Below, one piece after another: positions 43,501 through 51,710 of a stretch of 64,000 nt of DNA (the stretch's first letter is position 1; each line of letters starts with the position of its first letter). This DNA comes from CADEEN01 sp963840805 (GTDB lineage: Bacteria; Pseudomonadota; Gammaproteobacteria; Burkholderiales; Burkholderiaceae_C), in the NCBI GenBank assembly GCA_963840805.1, contig CAWJAJ010000017.1:1394144-1458143 (forward strand), read 5' to 3'. Made by a program: the position numbers and the translations under genes. Below the pieces are notes generated by a model. It was not told where the DNA came from, searched no databases, and saw only the letters and a list, made by a program, of their open reading frames with translations.

Positions 43501-45390
43501 TCAAGCCGGCGTGGTGTGGCGCTCGAGCGGGATCGTGAGACGGATCACGGTTCCGTAGCCCGGGCCGGACTCGACCAGGCACTGACCGTGCAATTGTTTG
43601 GCACGGTGCTTCATGCTCGCCATGCCGTGGCCGCGGTCGAGCCGGCCGTCGAGCTCGAGCGGAATACCCTTGCCGTTGTCCTGGATCGCCAGCTGGAAGT
43701 CGCCGCTGTCGATCAGGCAGCGGATCGAACAGCGCGAAGCGCCGCTGTGCTTGATGATGTTGTTGACCGCCTCGCGCAGGATGCGGGTGGTTTGCACGTA
43801 GGCACGCGCCGACAGCGTTTGCGGCAGGTCTTCCGCCGGCGCGCTCCAGTCGCCCTCGACGCCGGTTTGCGACAGCCGGCCGACCACCTCGGCGCGCCAG
43901 TCGCCCAGTGCGTCGATCAACTTCACGGGCTTGCCGGTCAGGCCGCGTACCGACAGGCGCATCTCCTCGAGTGCCTCACGCGCGAGCGTCGAGATGCGCT
44001 CGCTCTCGCTGGTGTGCACAATGGTCAACAGTTTCGCGCCGAGGTCGTCATGCAGGTCCGCGGCAATGCGCTTGCGCTCCCGTTGCGTGACTTGCTCGAC
44101 GCGCAATTCGGCCATCTGGGCGTAGCTCTTCTCCATGTCGGCGGCGGTCTCCCGGATCCGCGTTTCGAGGGCATGGCGCGCTTCCTCGGCGGTGTTCAGC
44201 GCGCGGCCGTGCTGCAGCAACAGGTGCAATCCGATCGCTACCAGCGCCAGCGGCATCGCGATCGGCGGCAGATGCCGCCAGGGCGGCGGCAGTTGCTGCT
44301 GCGCGGCGACATCGAGCGCCAGCGTCAACGCCACCACGCCGAGCAGCACGGCCATGGCCCGAAAGTCGCGCCGTCGCGCGCGCTGCGTCGACCACAGGTA
44401 GAACCCCATTGCGGCCAGCACCTGCAGCAGCAACAGCGTGTTCCAACCGCTGGCGATGGTGTAGATGCGGGTCGGTCCGGCGAGCAGCAGGCTGGCCGGG
44501 ACCGCCGCGCACTGCGCATACAACGCCACTTCGATCGGACGCGAGCGCCACCCGGCGTAGTGGAGCAGGAACTGCACTGCCGATAGGGCCACCATGGGCG
44601 GCAGCGACGCCAGCAGCAGTTCGCTGCCGTCATTGACCAGCGGCACGTCGTGCCACCACAGCGGCGCGGTGATCAGCGCCCAGCCGATGGCCAGTGCACC
44701 GAAGTACCAGAGGTGGCTGTCGATCCTGCGCACACGGGCCATCACGAACGCTGCCACCCCGCTGGCCAGCAAGAGTGCCGACGCCGCCAGCGGCAGCGTC
44801 ACGGCCAGCAGCGTTTCGTTGGCATGGAGATCGTGCAGTTGGGCATAGGGTCCGATCTGAATTGACGACAGGCCAGCGGCGCGCTGACGCGACGCCACCT
44901 GTTGCAGTGGGTAGCCTGCCAGCAGCACGTCGACGGCGTTATCGCGCGGCTGCAACAGCGCGGCCGGCAGCGGTACCAGCAGCGGCCGCTGGCAATCCAC
45001 ACTGATCGGCTCGCTCATGCGCCCGGCCGTGTGCAGGCGCTGGCCGTTGAGCTGGATTTCGACGTTGGCACATGCCCGCGCGATGTACAGCCCGAGCAAG
45101 CCAGACGGCTCGGCCGTGGTAGCGGCGTCGAAGCGCAGGCGATACCACAGCGGGGTGTCCTCGCGCGGCCGTGAGTGCGACCAGTCATCGGGTAGCGAGA
45201 CGACACGCTGCGGCGATGCGGCCGGGAAGCGGCCGAGCCCGGCGTCCTCGGCGGTTACTGCGTCGGCAAAGTGCTGCGGCTCGGCTGCTGCGGGAAATGC
45301 CGGCGGCCAAAGCAACAGCCACGCCGCAACGGCACAGGCCAGTCTCCAGGCCACCGTACGCCGTGCGTCGGGAAGTTCCGTGTGTGGCAT
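43501..45390 (-). CDS. 7TM-type sensor histidine kinase (NarX-like HisKA_3)
   Basis: A 629-residue membrane kinase. A signal/anchor segment (LACAVAAWLLLWPPAFPAAA) is followed by a periplasmic sensor domain of the 7TMR-DISM extracellular type (WYRLRFDAATTAEPSGLLGL, CANVEIQLNGQRLHTAGRMS). About seven membrane helices follow, then a coiled coil and a HisKA_3 H-box with His447 in ERKRIAADLHDDLGAKLLTI. The ATPase domain has REAVNNIIKHSGASRCSIRC, IQDNGKGIPLE and RGHGMASMKHRAKQL. It pairs with the response regulator downstream. The ligand is unknown; the sensor fold suggests a small carbohydrate or similar molecule. Confidence 0.9.
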   Translation of the reverse strand: MPHTELPDARRTVAWRLACAVAAWLLLWPPAFPAAAEPQHFADAVTAEDAGLGRFPAASPQRVVSLPDDWSHSRPREDTPLWYRLRFDAATTAEPSGLLGLYIARACANVEIQLNGQRLHTAGRMSEPISVDCQRPLLVPLPAALLQPRDNAVDVLLAGYPLQQVASRQRAAGLSSIQIGPYAQLHDLHANETLLAVTLPLAASALLLASGVAAFVMARVRRIDSHLWYFGALAIGWALITAPLWWHDVPLVNDGSELLLASLPPMVALSAVQFLLHYAGWRSRPIEVALYAQCAAVPASLLLAGPTRIYTIASGWNTLLLLQVLAAMGFYLWSTQRARRRDFRAMAVLLGVVALTLALDVAAQQQLPPPWRHLPPIAMPLALVAIGLHLLLQHGRALNTAEEARHALETRIRETAADMEKSYAQMAELRVEQVTQRERKRIAADLHDDLGAKLLTIVHTSESERISTLAREALEEMRLSVRGLTGKPVKLIDALGDWRAEVVGRLSQTGVEGDWSAPAEDLPQTLSARAYVQTTRILREAVNNIIKHSGASRCSIRCLIDSGDFQLAIQDNGKGIPLELDGRLDRGHGMASMKHRAKQLHGQCLVESGPGYGTVIRLTIPLERHTTPA

Positions 45391-45438
45391 ATCGCCTGGG
45401 ATTGTGCAGGATGGTGCGTGCGCGTCGTCACGGCGACA

Positions 45439-46452
45439 ATGTGCACTTCGTGTGTTTCTACGGGCTTGCCCTTGATCCTTCGCCACGCTTTCATACCGCT
45501 GGACAACCACCGCCTGGCCCATCTTTGTGGCGCCTTGGACAGCCACTTGCGGGCGATCGAGTCGACGTTCGGTGTGTCGATCGCGCGGCGCAATGAATCC
45601 TTTCGCGTCGAGGGCGCCAAGGCGGCCGCGGAACGTGCGGTCGCGCTGCTGCAGTTTCTGTACGAACGTGCCGTGCGACCGATTGGCGCCGAGGCCTTCC
45701 AGTTCGCGCTGGCCGAGGCTGCGGCGCCCCGCGCACGGGGAGAGTCCGCTGTGGCCGAGGCCGGCCCCGACGGGGCGGTCGTGCTGCATACGCGCCGCGC
45801 CGACCTCGAAGGTCGCACGCCCAACCAGCGCCAGTACCTGCGCCACATGCTCGGCCACGACATCACCTTCGGCATCGGCCCGGCCGGCACCGGCAAGACC
45901 TTCCTGGCGGTGGCCTGCGCGGTGGATGCGCTGGAGCGCAGCCAGGTCCAGCGCATCGTGCTGACGCGCCCGGCGGTCGAGGCCGGCGAGCGGCTGGGCT
46001 TTCTGCCGGGCGACCTGGCGCAGAAAGTCGATCCCTACCTGCGCCCGCTGTACGACGCGCTGTACGACCTGATGGGCTTCGACCGCGTGACCAAGGCCTT
46101 CGAGAAGGGCCTGATCGAGATCGCCCCGCTGGCCTTCATGCGTGGGCGCACGCTGAATCACGCCTTCGTGATCCTCGACGAGGCACAGAACACCACCGCC
46201 GAGCAGATGAAGATGTTCCTGACGCGCATTGGCTTCGGCGCCAAGGCGGTGGTCAATGGCGACGTCAGCCAGATCGATCTGCCGCGCGGCATCGACAGTG
46301 GCCTGGTGCAGGCTGAACAGGTGCTGCGGCGGGTCGACGGCATTGCATTCACTCACTTCACCGCGGCCGACGTGGTGCGCCATCCGCTGATCGCACGCAT
46401 CGTCGAAGCCTACGATCGCGTGCCGCAGGGCACTCCTCGCGATGCGCCCTGA
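45439..46452 (+). CDS. PhoH family ATPase (PhoH/YbeZ)
   Basis: Cytoplasmic P-loop ATPase of the PhoH/YbeZ family, which works with YbeY in ribosome and RNA quality control. The core is NQRQYLRHMLGHDITFGIGP with Walker A GPAGTGKTFLAVACAVDALE, then RIVLTRPAVEAGERLGFLPG, Walker B NHAFVILDEAQNTTAEQMKM and GDVSQIDLPRGIDSGL. The start is uncertain: ATG 45439 gives 337 residues; TTG codons at 45466 or 45472 would begin just before the family's usual LRHAFIP. The stop overlaps the ybeY start by 11 bases. Divergent from the sensor kinase across 48 bp. Confidence 0.9.
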   Translation: MCTSCVSTGLPLILRHAFIPLDNHRLAHLCGALDSHLRAIESTFGVSIARRNESFRVEGAKAAAERAVALLQFLYERAVRPIGAEAFQFALAEAAAPRARGESAVAEAGPDGAVVLHTRRADLEGRTPNQRQYLRHMLGHDITFGIGPAGTGKTFLAVACAVDALERSQVQRIVLTRPAVEAGERLGFLPGDLAQKVDPYLRPLYDALYDLMGFDRVTKAFEKGLIEIAPLAFMRGRTLNHAFVILDEAQNTTAEQMKMFLTRIGFGAKAVVNGDVSQIDLPRGIDSGLVQAEQVLRRVDGIAFTHFTAADVVRHPLIARIVEAYDRVPQGTPRDAP

Positions 46453-46882
46453 GCTGCTGCTGTCGTTGCAGCAACCGGATGGTCGACATCGTGGCGTGCT
46501 GGCACGCCACCGAGTGGCACGCTGGATCCGCGCGGCGCTCGAGGCACCCGCCGAGATCACCGTGCGCATCGTCGACGCCGACGAGGGCCGGGCTCTCAAC
46601 CATGCTTTTCGTGCCGTGGACCATGCCACCAACGTGCTGACGTTCGACTACCAGCGTGCGCCGGTGGTGGTGGCCGATCTGGTCCTGTGTGCGCCGGTGG
46701 TGGCGCGCGAGGCGCGCGAGCAGCGCAAGCCGCTCCAGGCGCACTACGCCCATCTGCTGGTGCACGGCACCCTGCACGCGCAGGGCTACGAGCACGAGCG
46801 TGCGGCCGACGCACGAGAGATGGAGCGTCGCGAGACGGCCCTGCTGCGGGCGCTGGGCTTGCCCGATCCCTACCGGCGCTGA
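46442..46882 (+). CDS. ybeY: Endoribonuclease YbeY
   Basis: Zinc endoribonuclease for 16S rRNA 3'-end maturation and ribosome quality control. The metal motif is HLLVHGTLHAQGYEHE (three His), preceded by TNVLTFDYQRAPVVVADLVL. The protein is 146 residues; the ATG 46442 lies inside the 3' end of phoH, the usual phoH-ybeY arrangement. The common downstream partners corC and lnt are 28 kb away in this genome. Confidence 0.93.
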   Translation: MRPELLLSLQQPDGRHRGVLARHRVARWIRAALEAPAEITVRIVDADEGRALNHAFRAVDHATNVLTFDYQRAPVVVADLVLCAPVVAREAREQRKPLQAHYAHLLVHGTLHAQGYEHERAADAREMERRETALLRALGLPDPYRR

Positions 46883-46895
46883 TGGGCGGTGCCGT

Positions 46896-47996
46896 TCAGC
46901 CGCGCGTGCTGAGGTAGCGCTTGCGCCAGAAGAACAGGCCCAGGCCGAGGCCGGTCGCGGCCATCAGGCCGAACGTGATCCACACCCCCGTGGAGCTGTG
47001 AATCAGTGGCAGCGCATCGAAGTTCATGCCGAAGAAGCCCGTCACCAGGTTCAGCGGCATGAAGATCGCCGTGAGCACGGTCAGCGTGCGCATGATGTCG
47101 TTGGTGCGGTGGCCGAGTGCCGAGAAATGCATCTGCACGGCGTTCTCTGCGGATTGCTCGAGCCGGCGTACGTGCGAGAGCACACGCTCGATGTGTTCGA
47201 GCACGTCGCGCGAGCGAACGCGCAGCAACTCGCGGTCACGGCGCGCCGTGTCATCGCCGGCGATGGGCCACTCGTCGAGCGCGTCGATCCATTCCTGCAC
47301 GGCGGCGCGCTGGTCTTCGCAGGTGTCTTCGAGCAGGTGCAGGATGTTGCGAGATTCGAGAAGCACCGGCCACTCGTTGAAGCGACTCTTCGGGCTGAGC
47401 AACTCGCCTTGCAGCGCACCGAGCTGGCGCGTCAGCAACCGGCGCAGGTCGAGGTAGCTGTCGACCATGTGGTTGACCATTCGCAGCATCAGGTCGGCTG
47501 GGCTGTTGGGCAGGCGCACAGCGGTGCGGCCTTCGCTACCGGCGGTGCCGAGGCTGGCCAGGCGATGTGCAAAGTGCTCTCGCACCGCGCAGTCGCTCGG
47601 ATGGACCGTGATCAGCAGATGGTCGAACAACGCGAAGCCGACCGGGCTGGTGTCGATGCCGTGCAATGCACGCCGCGCCGAGGCGACCGTGGCTTGCGCG
47701 TCGTTGGCCGAAGCCACCTCTCCGGTTACACCCGCCGCGAGGCGCCGGAACACGAGCAAGTCGTACCAGGAGGTGTAGTCGTAATGGCTGGGCAGCTGCT
47801 GGTTGAGCAGGTCGGAGACGTGCAGGTCGACCAGTTGGCTGCCTTCCCAACGCTGCAAGTGCTCCTGCAGCGCGGCGATGTGCGTTTCGAATTCGTGCCG
47901 CGCGCTGCCGATCCACAGGAAACCGCCGGCCGGCAAGGCCTCGGGCAGGCCGTCGAGTTCAGTGAATCGATCGAGGCCGACATGGAAGACGCGCAT
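46896..47996 (-). CDS. CorA-family divalent cation transporter
   Basis: A 366-residue CorA-type channel for Mg2+ or related ions. A large cytoplasmic N-terminal domain (VFHVGLDRFTELDGLPEALP) is followed by a long coiled stalk and two C-terminal membrane helices: LTAIFMPLNLVTGFFGMNFD (with the GMN selectivity signature) and GVWITFGLMAATGLGLGLFF. It ends in a short basic cytoplasmic tail (WRKRYLSTRG). Convergent with ybeY, 13 bp apart; hemB lies 13 bp downstream of... its own start on the same strand, so hemB and this gene are probably one transcript. Confidence 0.92.
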   Translation of the reverse strand: MRVFHVGLDRFTELDGLPEALPAGGFLWIGSARHEFETHIAALQEHLQRWEGSQLVDLHVSDLLNQQLPSHYDYTSWYDLLVFRRLAAGVTGEVASANDAQATVASARRALHGIDTSPVGFALFDHLLITVHPSDCAVREHFAHRLASLGTAGSEGRTAVRLPNSPADLMLRMVNHMVDSYLDLRRLLTRQLGALQGELLSPKSRFNEWPVLLESRNILHLLEDTCEDQRAAVQEWIDALDEWPIAGDDTARRDRELLRVRSRDVLEHIERVLSHVRRLEQSAENAVQMHFSALGHRTNDIMRTLTVLTAIFMPLNLVTGFFGMNFDALPLIHSSTGVWITFGLMAATGLGLGLFFWRKRYLSTRG

Positions 47997-48009
47997 CGGC
48001 CGGGCCTGC

Positions 48010-49017
48010 TCAGGCTCGCAGCAGCCGCGCTGCGTCGAGCGCGAAGTAACTCAGCACGCCATCGGCACCGGCACGCTTGAAGGCCAGCAGCGTCTCCATC
48101 ATCACGGCATCATGGTCGAGCCAGCCGTTGGCGGCGGCGGCCTTGATCATCGCGTACTCTCCGCTGACCTGGTAGGCGAAGGTCGGCATGCGGAATTCGT
48201 CCTTCACGCGGCGCACGATGTCCAGGTACGGCAGCCCCGGCTTGACCATCACCATGTCGGCGCCCTCGGCGATGTCCAGCGCCACTTCGCGCAAGGCCTC
48301 GTCGCTGTTGGCAGGGTCCATTTGGTAGACCTTCTTGTCGCTCTTGCCCAGGTTCTTGGCCGAGCCGACTGCATCGCGAAAGGGGCCGTAGAAGGCGCTC
48401 GCGTACTTGGCGCTGTAGGCCATGATCCTGGTGTGGATCGCACCGCTCGATTCGAGCGCGATGCGGATCGCGCCGATGCGGCCGTCCATCATGTCGCTCG
48501 GCGCGACGATGTCCACGCCGGCGGCGGCCTGCACCTTGGCTTGCTGCACGAGCACGGCCACGGTCTCGTCATTGAGGATGTAGCCGCTGTCGTCGATCAA
48601 GCCGTCCTGCCCATGGCTCGTGTAGGGGTCGAGGGCGACGTCGGTCAGCAGCCCCAGCTCGGGAAACCGGCGCTTCAACTCGCGCACCGCGCGCGGCACC
48701 AGGCCCTCGGGGTTGGCGGCCTCGCGGCCGTCGGGCGTCTTGAGCGCAGCGTCGATGACCGGGAACAGCGCCATCACCGGCACGCCCAGGTTCACGCAGG
48801 CCTCGGCCTGCGCGTAGAGGCGGTCCACCGAGAGGCGCTGCACGCCGGGCATCGCTGCCACGTCTTGCGCCAGCTGCTGGCCGTCGAGCACGAACACCGG
48901 GTAGATCAGGTCGGCCGGGGTCAGGTGGTTCTCTCGCACCAGGGCGCGGCTGAAGGCGTCGCGGCGAAGGCGCCGGGGCCGGCTGGTGGGGAAGGGCGGC
49001 AGGGGCGGCGTGGCCAT
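48010..49017 (-). CDS. hemB: Delta-aminolevulinic acid dehydratase (porphobilinogen synthase)
   Basis: Condenses two 5-aminolevulinate molecules to porphobilinogen in haem, sirohaem and B12 synthesis. The 335-residue protein starts at ATG 49017 (MATPPLPPFPTSRPRRLRRD). Active-site lysines are in YSAKYASAFYGPFRDAVGSA and DMVMVKPGLPYLDIV; LLTDVALDPYTSHGQDGLID and VDIVAPSDMMDGRIGAIRIA are diagnostic. No Cys-rich zinc motif is seen at the VALDPYTSHG site, so this is the Mg/K-type enzyme with Asp/His ligands. B12 supply is relevant to icmF in this window. Confidence 0.96.
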   Translation of the reverse strand: MATPPLPPFPTSRPRRLRRDAFSRALVRENHLTPADLIYPVFVLDGQQLAQDVAAMPGVQRLSVDRLYAQAEACVNLGVPVMALFPVIDAALKTPDGREAANPEGLVPRAVRELKRRFPELGLLTDVALDPYTSHGQDGLIDDSGYILNDETVAVLVQQAKVQAAAGVDIVAPSDMMDGRIGAIRIALESSGAIHTRIMAYSAKYASAFYGPFRDAVGSAKNLGKSDKKVYQMDPANSDEALREVALDIAEGADMVMVKPGLPYLDIVRRVKDEFRMPTFAYQVSGEYAMIKAAAANGWLDHDAVMMETLLAFKRAGADGVLSYFALDAARLLRA

Positions 49018-49129
49018 ATCGTTCGGTCGTGTCGGTGCAGCGACGGTGCTCTCGGGATTGGCCACCGGCCCTCGGCTGGCAGCCGCCGCGGCGGGGCCAA
49101 AAAAGCCCCGGCAAATTGTTACAGCGCCG

Positions 49130-49157
49130 TTACACGCGGCGCGCGCTCTGCTACATT
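49130..49157 (+). promoter_or_regulatory. Promoter for the candidate small RNA
   Basis: TTACAC (49130-49135) and TACATT (49152-49157), 16 bp apart, resemble sigma-70 -35 and -10 boxes. They lie in the hemB / 49315 intergenic region and point toward the hairpin series ending at the 49247-49274 terminator. Predicted transcription start about 49163-49165. Confidence 0.5.
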
Positions 49158-49162
49158 GACCA

Positions 49163-49275
49163 TTGAATGATAGCCGCAAGGCCGTCATTCCCTGCTTTTC
49201 CTCCCTGAGCAGGCGCCTTAGCGTGATGACAGCGATAAGGCTTTTCAGCCCCGGCTGCATAGCCGGGGCTTTTTC
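49163..49275 (+). ncRNA. Candidate small RNA between hemB and the VanZ-like gene
   Basis: About 110 nt downstream of a sigma-70-like promoter and ending in a strong intrinsic terminator. Three hairpins can be drawn: CCTGC...GCAGG (about 49191-49214), GCCTTA (49215-49220) with TAAGGC (49236-49241), and the terminator stem. No convincing open reading frame lies in it. A terminator immediately preceding the next start codon by 40 bp, with its own promoter, is the usual layout of a stand-alone small RNA. I do not recognise an Rfam family from memory; a leader/attenuator for the downstream gene is the alternative. Confidence 0.5.
49247..49274 (+). terminator. Rho-independent terminator
   Basis: AGCCCCGGC (49247-49255), loop TGCATA, GCCGGGGCT (49262-49270), then a run of T to 49274. 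A perfect 9-bp GC-rich stem followed by five T makes this the best intrinsic terminator in the window. Confidence 0.85.
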
Positions 49276-49314
49276 TTGAAGTGGGCGTCCACCGCGTCCG
49301 CATAATCGTTGCGC

Positions 49315-49563
49315 ATGAGCAGCAGTTGCCACTGGGTCAAGGCCTCTCGTGTCGTCTTCGTCGCCAGCGGGATCTCGGTCATTGGTCAGCCAAGGGCATG
49401 TGAGTTCGTGCTGCCGGTGACGCATGCGGCGTATCAGCGGCTACTGAAGCGCTTCGCGGCGGTTGCCAACCGTCGCCGCCGCCGCTGGCTGCGTGTCTTC
49501 GGCGATCTGTCGGTGACGCCGTTCGCCGCGGCCGTGGCGCCAGCGACGATCGAGCCGCTCTGA
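49315..49563 (+). CDS. Small unknown protein
   Basis: An 82-residue reading frame starting MSSSCHWVKASRVVFVASGI at ATG 49315, ending 2 bp before the VanZ-like gene. It has a basic C-terminal half (RLLKRFAAVANRRRRRWLRV). A CATAAT box at 49301-49306 lies eight bases upstream of the ATG, so the transcript would be nearly leaderless. I do not recognise it; the tight spacing to the next gene supports it being real, while its composition is also compatible with a chance reading frame in GC-rich DNA. Confidence 0.42.
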   Translation: MSSSCHWVKASRVVFVASGISVIGQPRACEFVLPVTHAAYQRLLKRFAAVANRRRRRWLRVFGDLSVTPFAAAVAPATIEPL

Positions 49564-49565
49564 GC

Positions 49566-50699
49566 ATGCCCTGGCACCCTGCGCGCCACCGCAGCACGGC
49601 GCTGCCGCTGGCCCTGGCGTTCGCGGTTCTGATCGTCTACGCCAGCCTGTACCCGTTCAGTGGTTGGCGGTGGCCCGCGGCACTCCACGGGCTGGACTTG
49701 CTGCGGCTGCCATGGCCGCCGTGGCACGACCGTTTCGACGAAGCCGCCAATCTGCTTGGCTATCTCCCGCTCGGCGCATTGCTGTTCGGCGCGGTGGTGC
49801 GCAGCGGCGGCAGCACGGTCGCGGGACTGGTCGTCGTAGCGGTGGGCAGCGTCGTGCTGTCGTTTACCGTCGAGGTGGCGCAGAACTTCCTGCCCGCGCG
49901 CGTGCCCTCGTTGAAGGACTGTGTTTACAACATCGCTGGCGGACTCTGCGGGGCCTTGCTGGCCGCCATGCTGTTCACCCTGGGCTGGGTCGATCGCTGG
50001 CATGCGCTGCGTGAGCGTTGGTTTGCGCGCCACAGCGCTGGCGCCATCATGCTGCTGCTGCTTTGGCCGGTGGGTCTGCTGTTTCCGACGCCGGTGCCGC
50101 TGGGTCTGGGCCAGGTGTGGGGCGAAGCGCGTGCGCTGGCCGACGCAGCGTTCGAACGCACACCCTGGGCCGACGATGTCGCAGCATGGCTCGGCGAAAA
50201 CAGCGATCCCGCGACATTCCCGGCGCTGACGCGCCCGCACGAACTGCTCGCGATCGCACTGGGGCTGGCGGCGCCTTGCCTGGTCGCTTTTGCCGCCAGC
50301 CGGGCCGGCTGGCACCGCCTGGGGCTGTTGGTCGGTGCAGCGGCGCTCGCCGTCGCAGTGAGCACGTTGTCGACTGCGCTCAATTTCGGCCCCGAGCATG
50401 CGCTCGCCTGGTGGTCGCCGATGACATTGCGCGCGCTGGCGCTCGGCGCTGTCCTGGCGTTGGCCGCCGTTGGCGCCAGCCCGCGGCTGGCTGCCGGGCT
50501 GGGGCTGGCCGCACTGACGGCCTTGGTGGTTCTGGTGGCGCAGGCGCCGACGGATCCGTATTACGCCGCGAGCTTGCAGGACTGGGAGCAGGGCCGCTTC
50601 ATTCGTTTCCACGGCTTGGCGCAATGGATCGGCTGGCTGTGGCCCTATGCGGCCATGGTCTGGCTGCTGGCCAGGCTGGCGCAGCGCGGCCGTGATTAG
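49566..50699 (+). CDS. VanZ-like membrane protein
   Basis: A 377-residue polytopic membrane protein. The N-terminal third is a VanZ-like domain (VLIVYASLYPFSGWRW, FDEAANLLGYLPLGALLFGA, VLSFTVEVAQNFLPARVPSL, KDCVYNIAGGLCGALLAAML). A second set of helices follows with a conserved FIRFHGLAQWIGWLWPYAAM end. Family members have no proven function outside the original resistance cluster, and nothing here points to antibiotic resistance. Frame intact; ATG 49566. Confidence 0.82.
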   Translation: MPWHPARHRSTALPLALAFAVLIVYASLYPFSGWRWPAALHGLDLLRLPWPPWHDRFDEAANLLGYLPLGALLFGAVVRSGGSTVAGLVVVAVGSVVLSFTVEVAQNFLPARVPSLKDCVYNIAGGLCGALLAAMLFTLGWVDRWHALRERWFARHSAGAIMLLLLWPVGLLFPTPVPLGLGQVWGEARALADAAFERTPWADDVAAWLGENSDPATFPALTRPHELLAIALGLAAPCLVAFAASRAGWHRLGLLVGAAALAVAVSTLSTALNFGPEHALAWWSPMTLRALALGAVLALAAVGASPRLAAGLGLAALTALVVLVAQAPTDPYYAASLQDWEQGRFIRFHGLAQWIGWLWPYAAMVWLLARLAQRGRD

Positions 50700-50707
50700 G
50701 TGCCACC

Positions 50708-50713
50708 TACAAT
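50708..50713 (+). promoter_or_regulatory. -10 element placing the transcription start at the ferredoxin ATG
   Basis: TACAAT followed by CCGCGC and then ATG at 50720. With the usual 6-7 nt between the -10 box and the first transcribed base, transcription would begin at or next to the start codon, giving a leaderless mRNA. No good ribosome site is seen between the VanZ stop (50699) and this ATG. Confidence 0.45.
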
Positions 50714-50719
50714 CCGCGC

Positions 50720-51052
50720 ATGAGTTCGAGCTATTACCGGCGCCACATCTTCTTCTGCCTCAATCAGCGCGCCAACAACGAAGCCTGCTGCGCGCAGCAT
50801 GACGCGCAAGCGGGCTTCGATCACTGCAAATCGCGCGTCAAGGCCGCCGGTCTCAACGGGCCGGGTGGCGTGCGTGTCAACAAGGCGGGCTGCCTGGACC
50901 GGTGTGCCGGCGGTCCGGTGGCGGTGGTCTACCCCGAGGCGGTGTGGTACAGCTACGTCGACCGGAGCGATATCGACGAGATCGTCGAGTCGCACCTTGT
51001 CGGCGGCAAGGTCGTCGCGCGCCTGTTGCTCTCGCCTGACGTCGGCCGCTGA
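50720..51052 (+). CDS. (2Fe-2S) ferredoxin-like (thioredoxin-fold) protein
   Basis: A 110-residue protein of the thioredoxin-like [2Fe-2S] ferredoxin family. Cysteines are arranged as in the family: FCLNQRANNEACCAQHDAQ, HCKSRVKAAGLNGPGGVRVN and KAGCLDRCAGGPVAVVYPEA, with the C-terminal strand WYSYVDRSDIDEIVESHLVG. An electron-transfer role is likely; the partner is unknown. It starts MSSSYYRRHIFFC at ATG 50720, apparently leaderless. Confidence 0.88.
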   Translation: MSSSYYRRHIFFCLNQRANNEACCAQHDAQAGFDHCKSRVKAAGLNGPGGVRVNKAGCLDRCAGGPVAVVYPEAVWYSYVDRSDIDEIVESHLVGGKVVARLLLSPDVGR

Positions 51053-51067
51053 GCGCCTCGCGACGTC

Positions 51068-51679
51068 GTGAACTCTCGTACCGAGCGGCGCACCGTTGCA
51101 GGCCCGTCTGGCACGCTTGCCTGTGCCATCGATGCACCGGCAGGCGCGGCGCGAGGCACTGTGATCGTGTGCCATCCGCACCCGCAGCATGGTGGCACGA
51201 TGGATAACAAGGTGGTCGCCACTCTGGCGCGTGCCTTCCTGCAATGCGGCTGGCGCGCTGTTCGGTTCAACTTTCGCGGTATCGGCGGCTCGGGTGGCAC
51301 GTGGGACGAGGGCCGCGGGGAGGTCGACGACGCGATCGCGGTGGCAGCCGCGATGCGCGAGCCGGGGCAGCCGCTGGCGCTGGCCGGATTCTCGTTCGGT
51401 GGCTTTGTCGCATCGCATGCCGCGGCCACGCTGCACCCCGAGAGGCTGGTGCTGGTGGCGCCGGCGACCGCCAACTTCCCGGTGGCCGCTGTACCGGCGG
51501 ACACGCTGGTCATCCATGGCGAGGCCGACGATGTCGTGCCGTTGGTGGCGACGCTCGACTGGGCGCGGCCGCAGGGCCTGCCGGTGGTGGTGGTACCCGG
51601 CGGCGGGCATTTCTTTCACGGCCAGTTGCAGCTGCTGAAGTCGATCACGGCGCGCCACTTGTCGGCGCCGGCGGGCTGA
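51068..51679 (+). CDS. Alpha/beta hydrolase
   Basis: A 203-residue alpha/beta hydrolase of the short dienelactone-hydrolase-like group. It has the oxyanion region VIVCHPHPQHGGTMDNKVVA, FNFRGIGGSGGTWDEGRGEV, the nucleophile elbow LAGFSFGGFVASHAAA (Ser in GFSFGG), Asp in HGEADDVVPL and the catalytic His in PGGGHFFHGQL. Start GTG 51068. Substrate unknown. It sits between the ferredoxin and dacC genes, all on the plus strand. Confidence 0.87.
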   Translation: MNSRTERRTVAGPSGTLACAIDAPAGAARGTVIVCHPHPQHGGTMDNKVVATLARAFLQCGWRAVRFNFRGIGGSGGTWDEGRGEVDDAIAVAAAMREPGQPLALAGFSFGGFVASHAAATLHPERLVLVAPATANFPVAAVPADTLVIHGEADDVVPLVATLDWARPQGLPVVVVPGGGHFFHGQLQLLKSITARHLSAPAG

Positions 51680-51710
51680 CACCTCCTCTTCCCTCATTCC
51701 TTTGGCTTCA

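Noticed and set aside
49090..49115. GGGGCCAAAAAAGCCCC as a terminator upstream of hemB
   Set aside because: The A-run lies in the loop rather than after the stem, and it would sit in the hemB leader on the minus strand; no clear role.
49566..50699. VanZ similarity as a sign of glycopeptide resistance
   Set aside because: VanZ-like domains occur widely in bacteria without van clusters, and no vanA/H/X genes are present.
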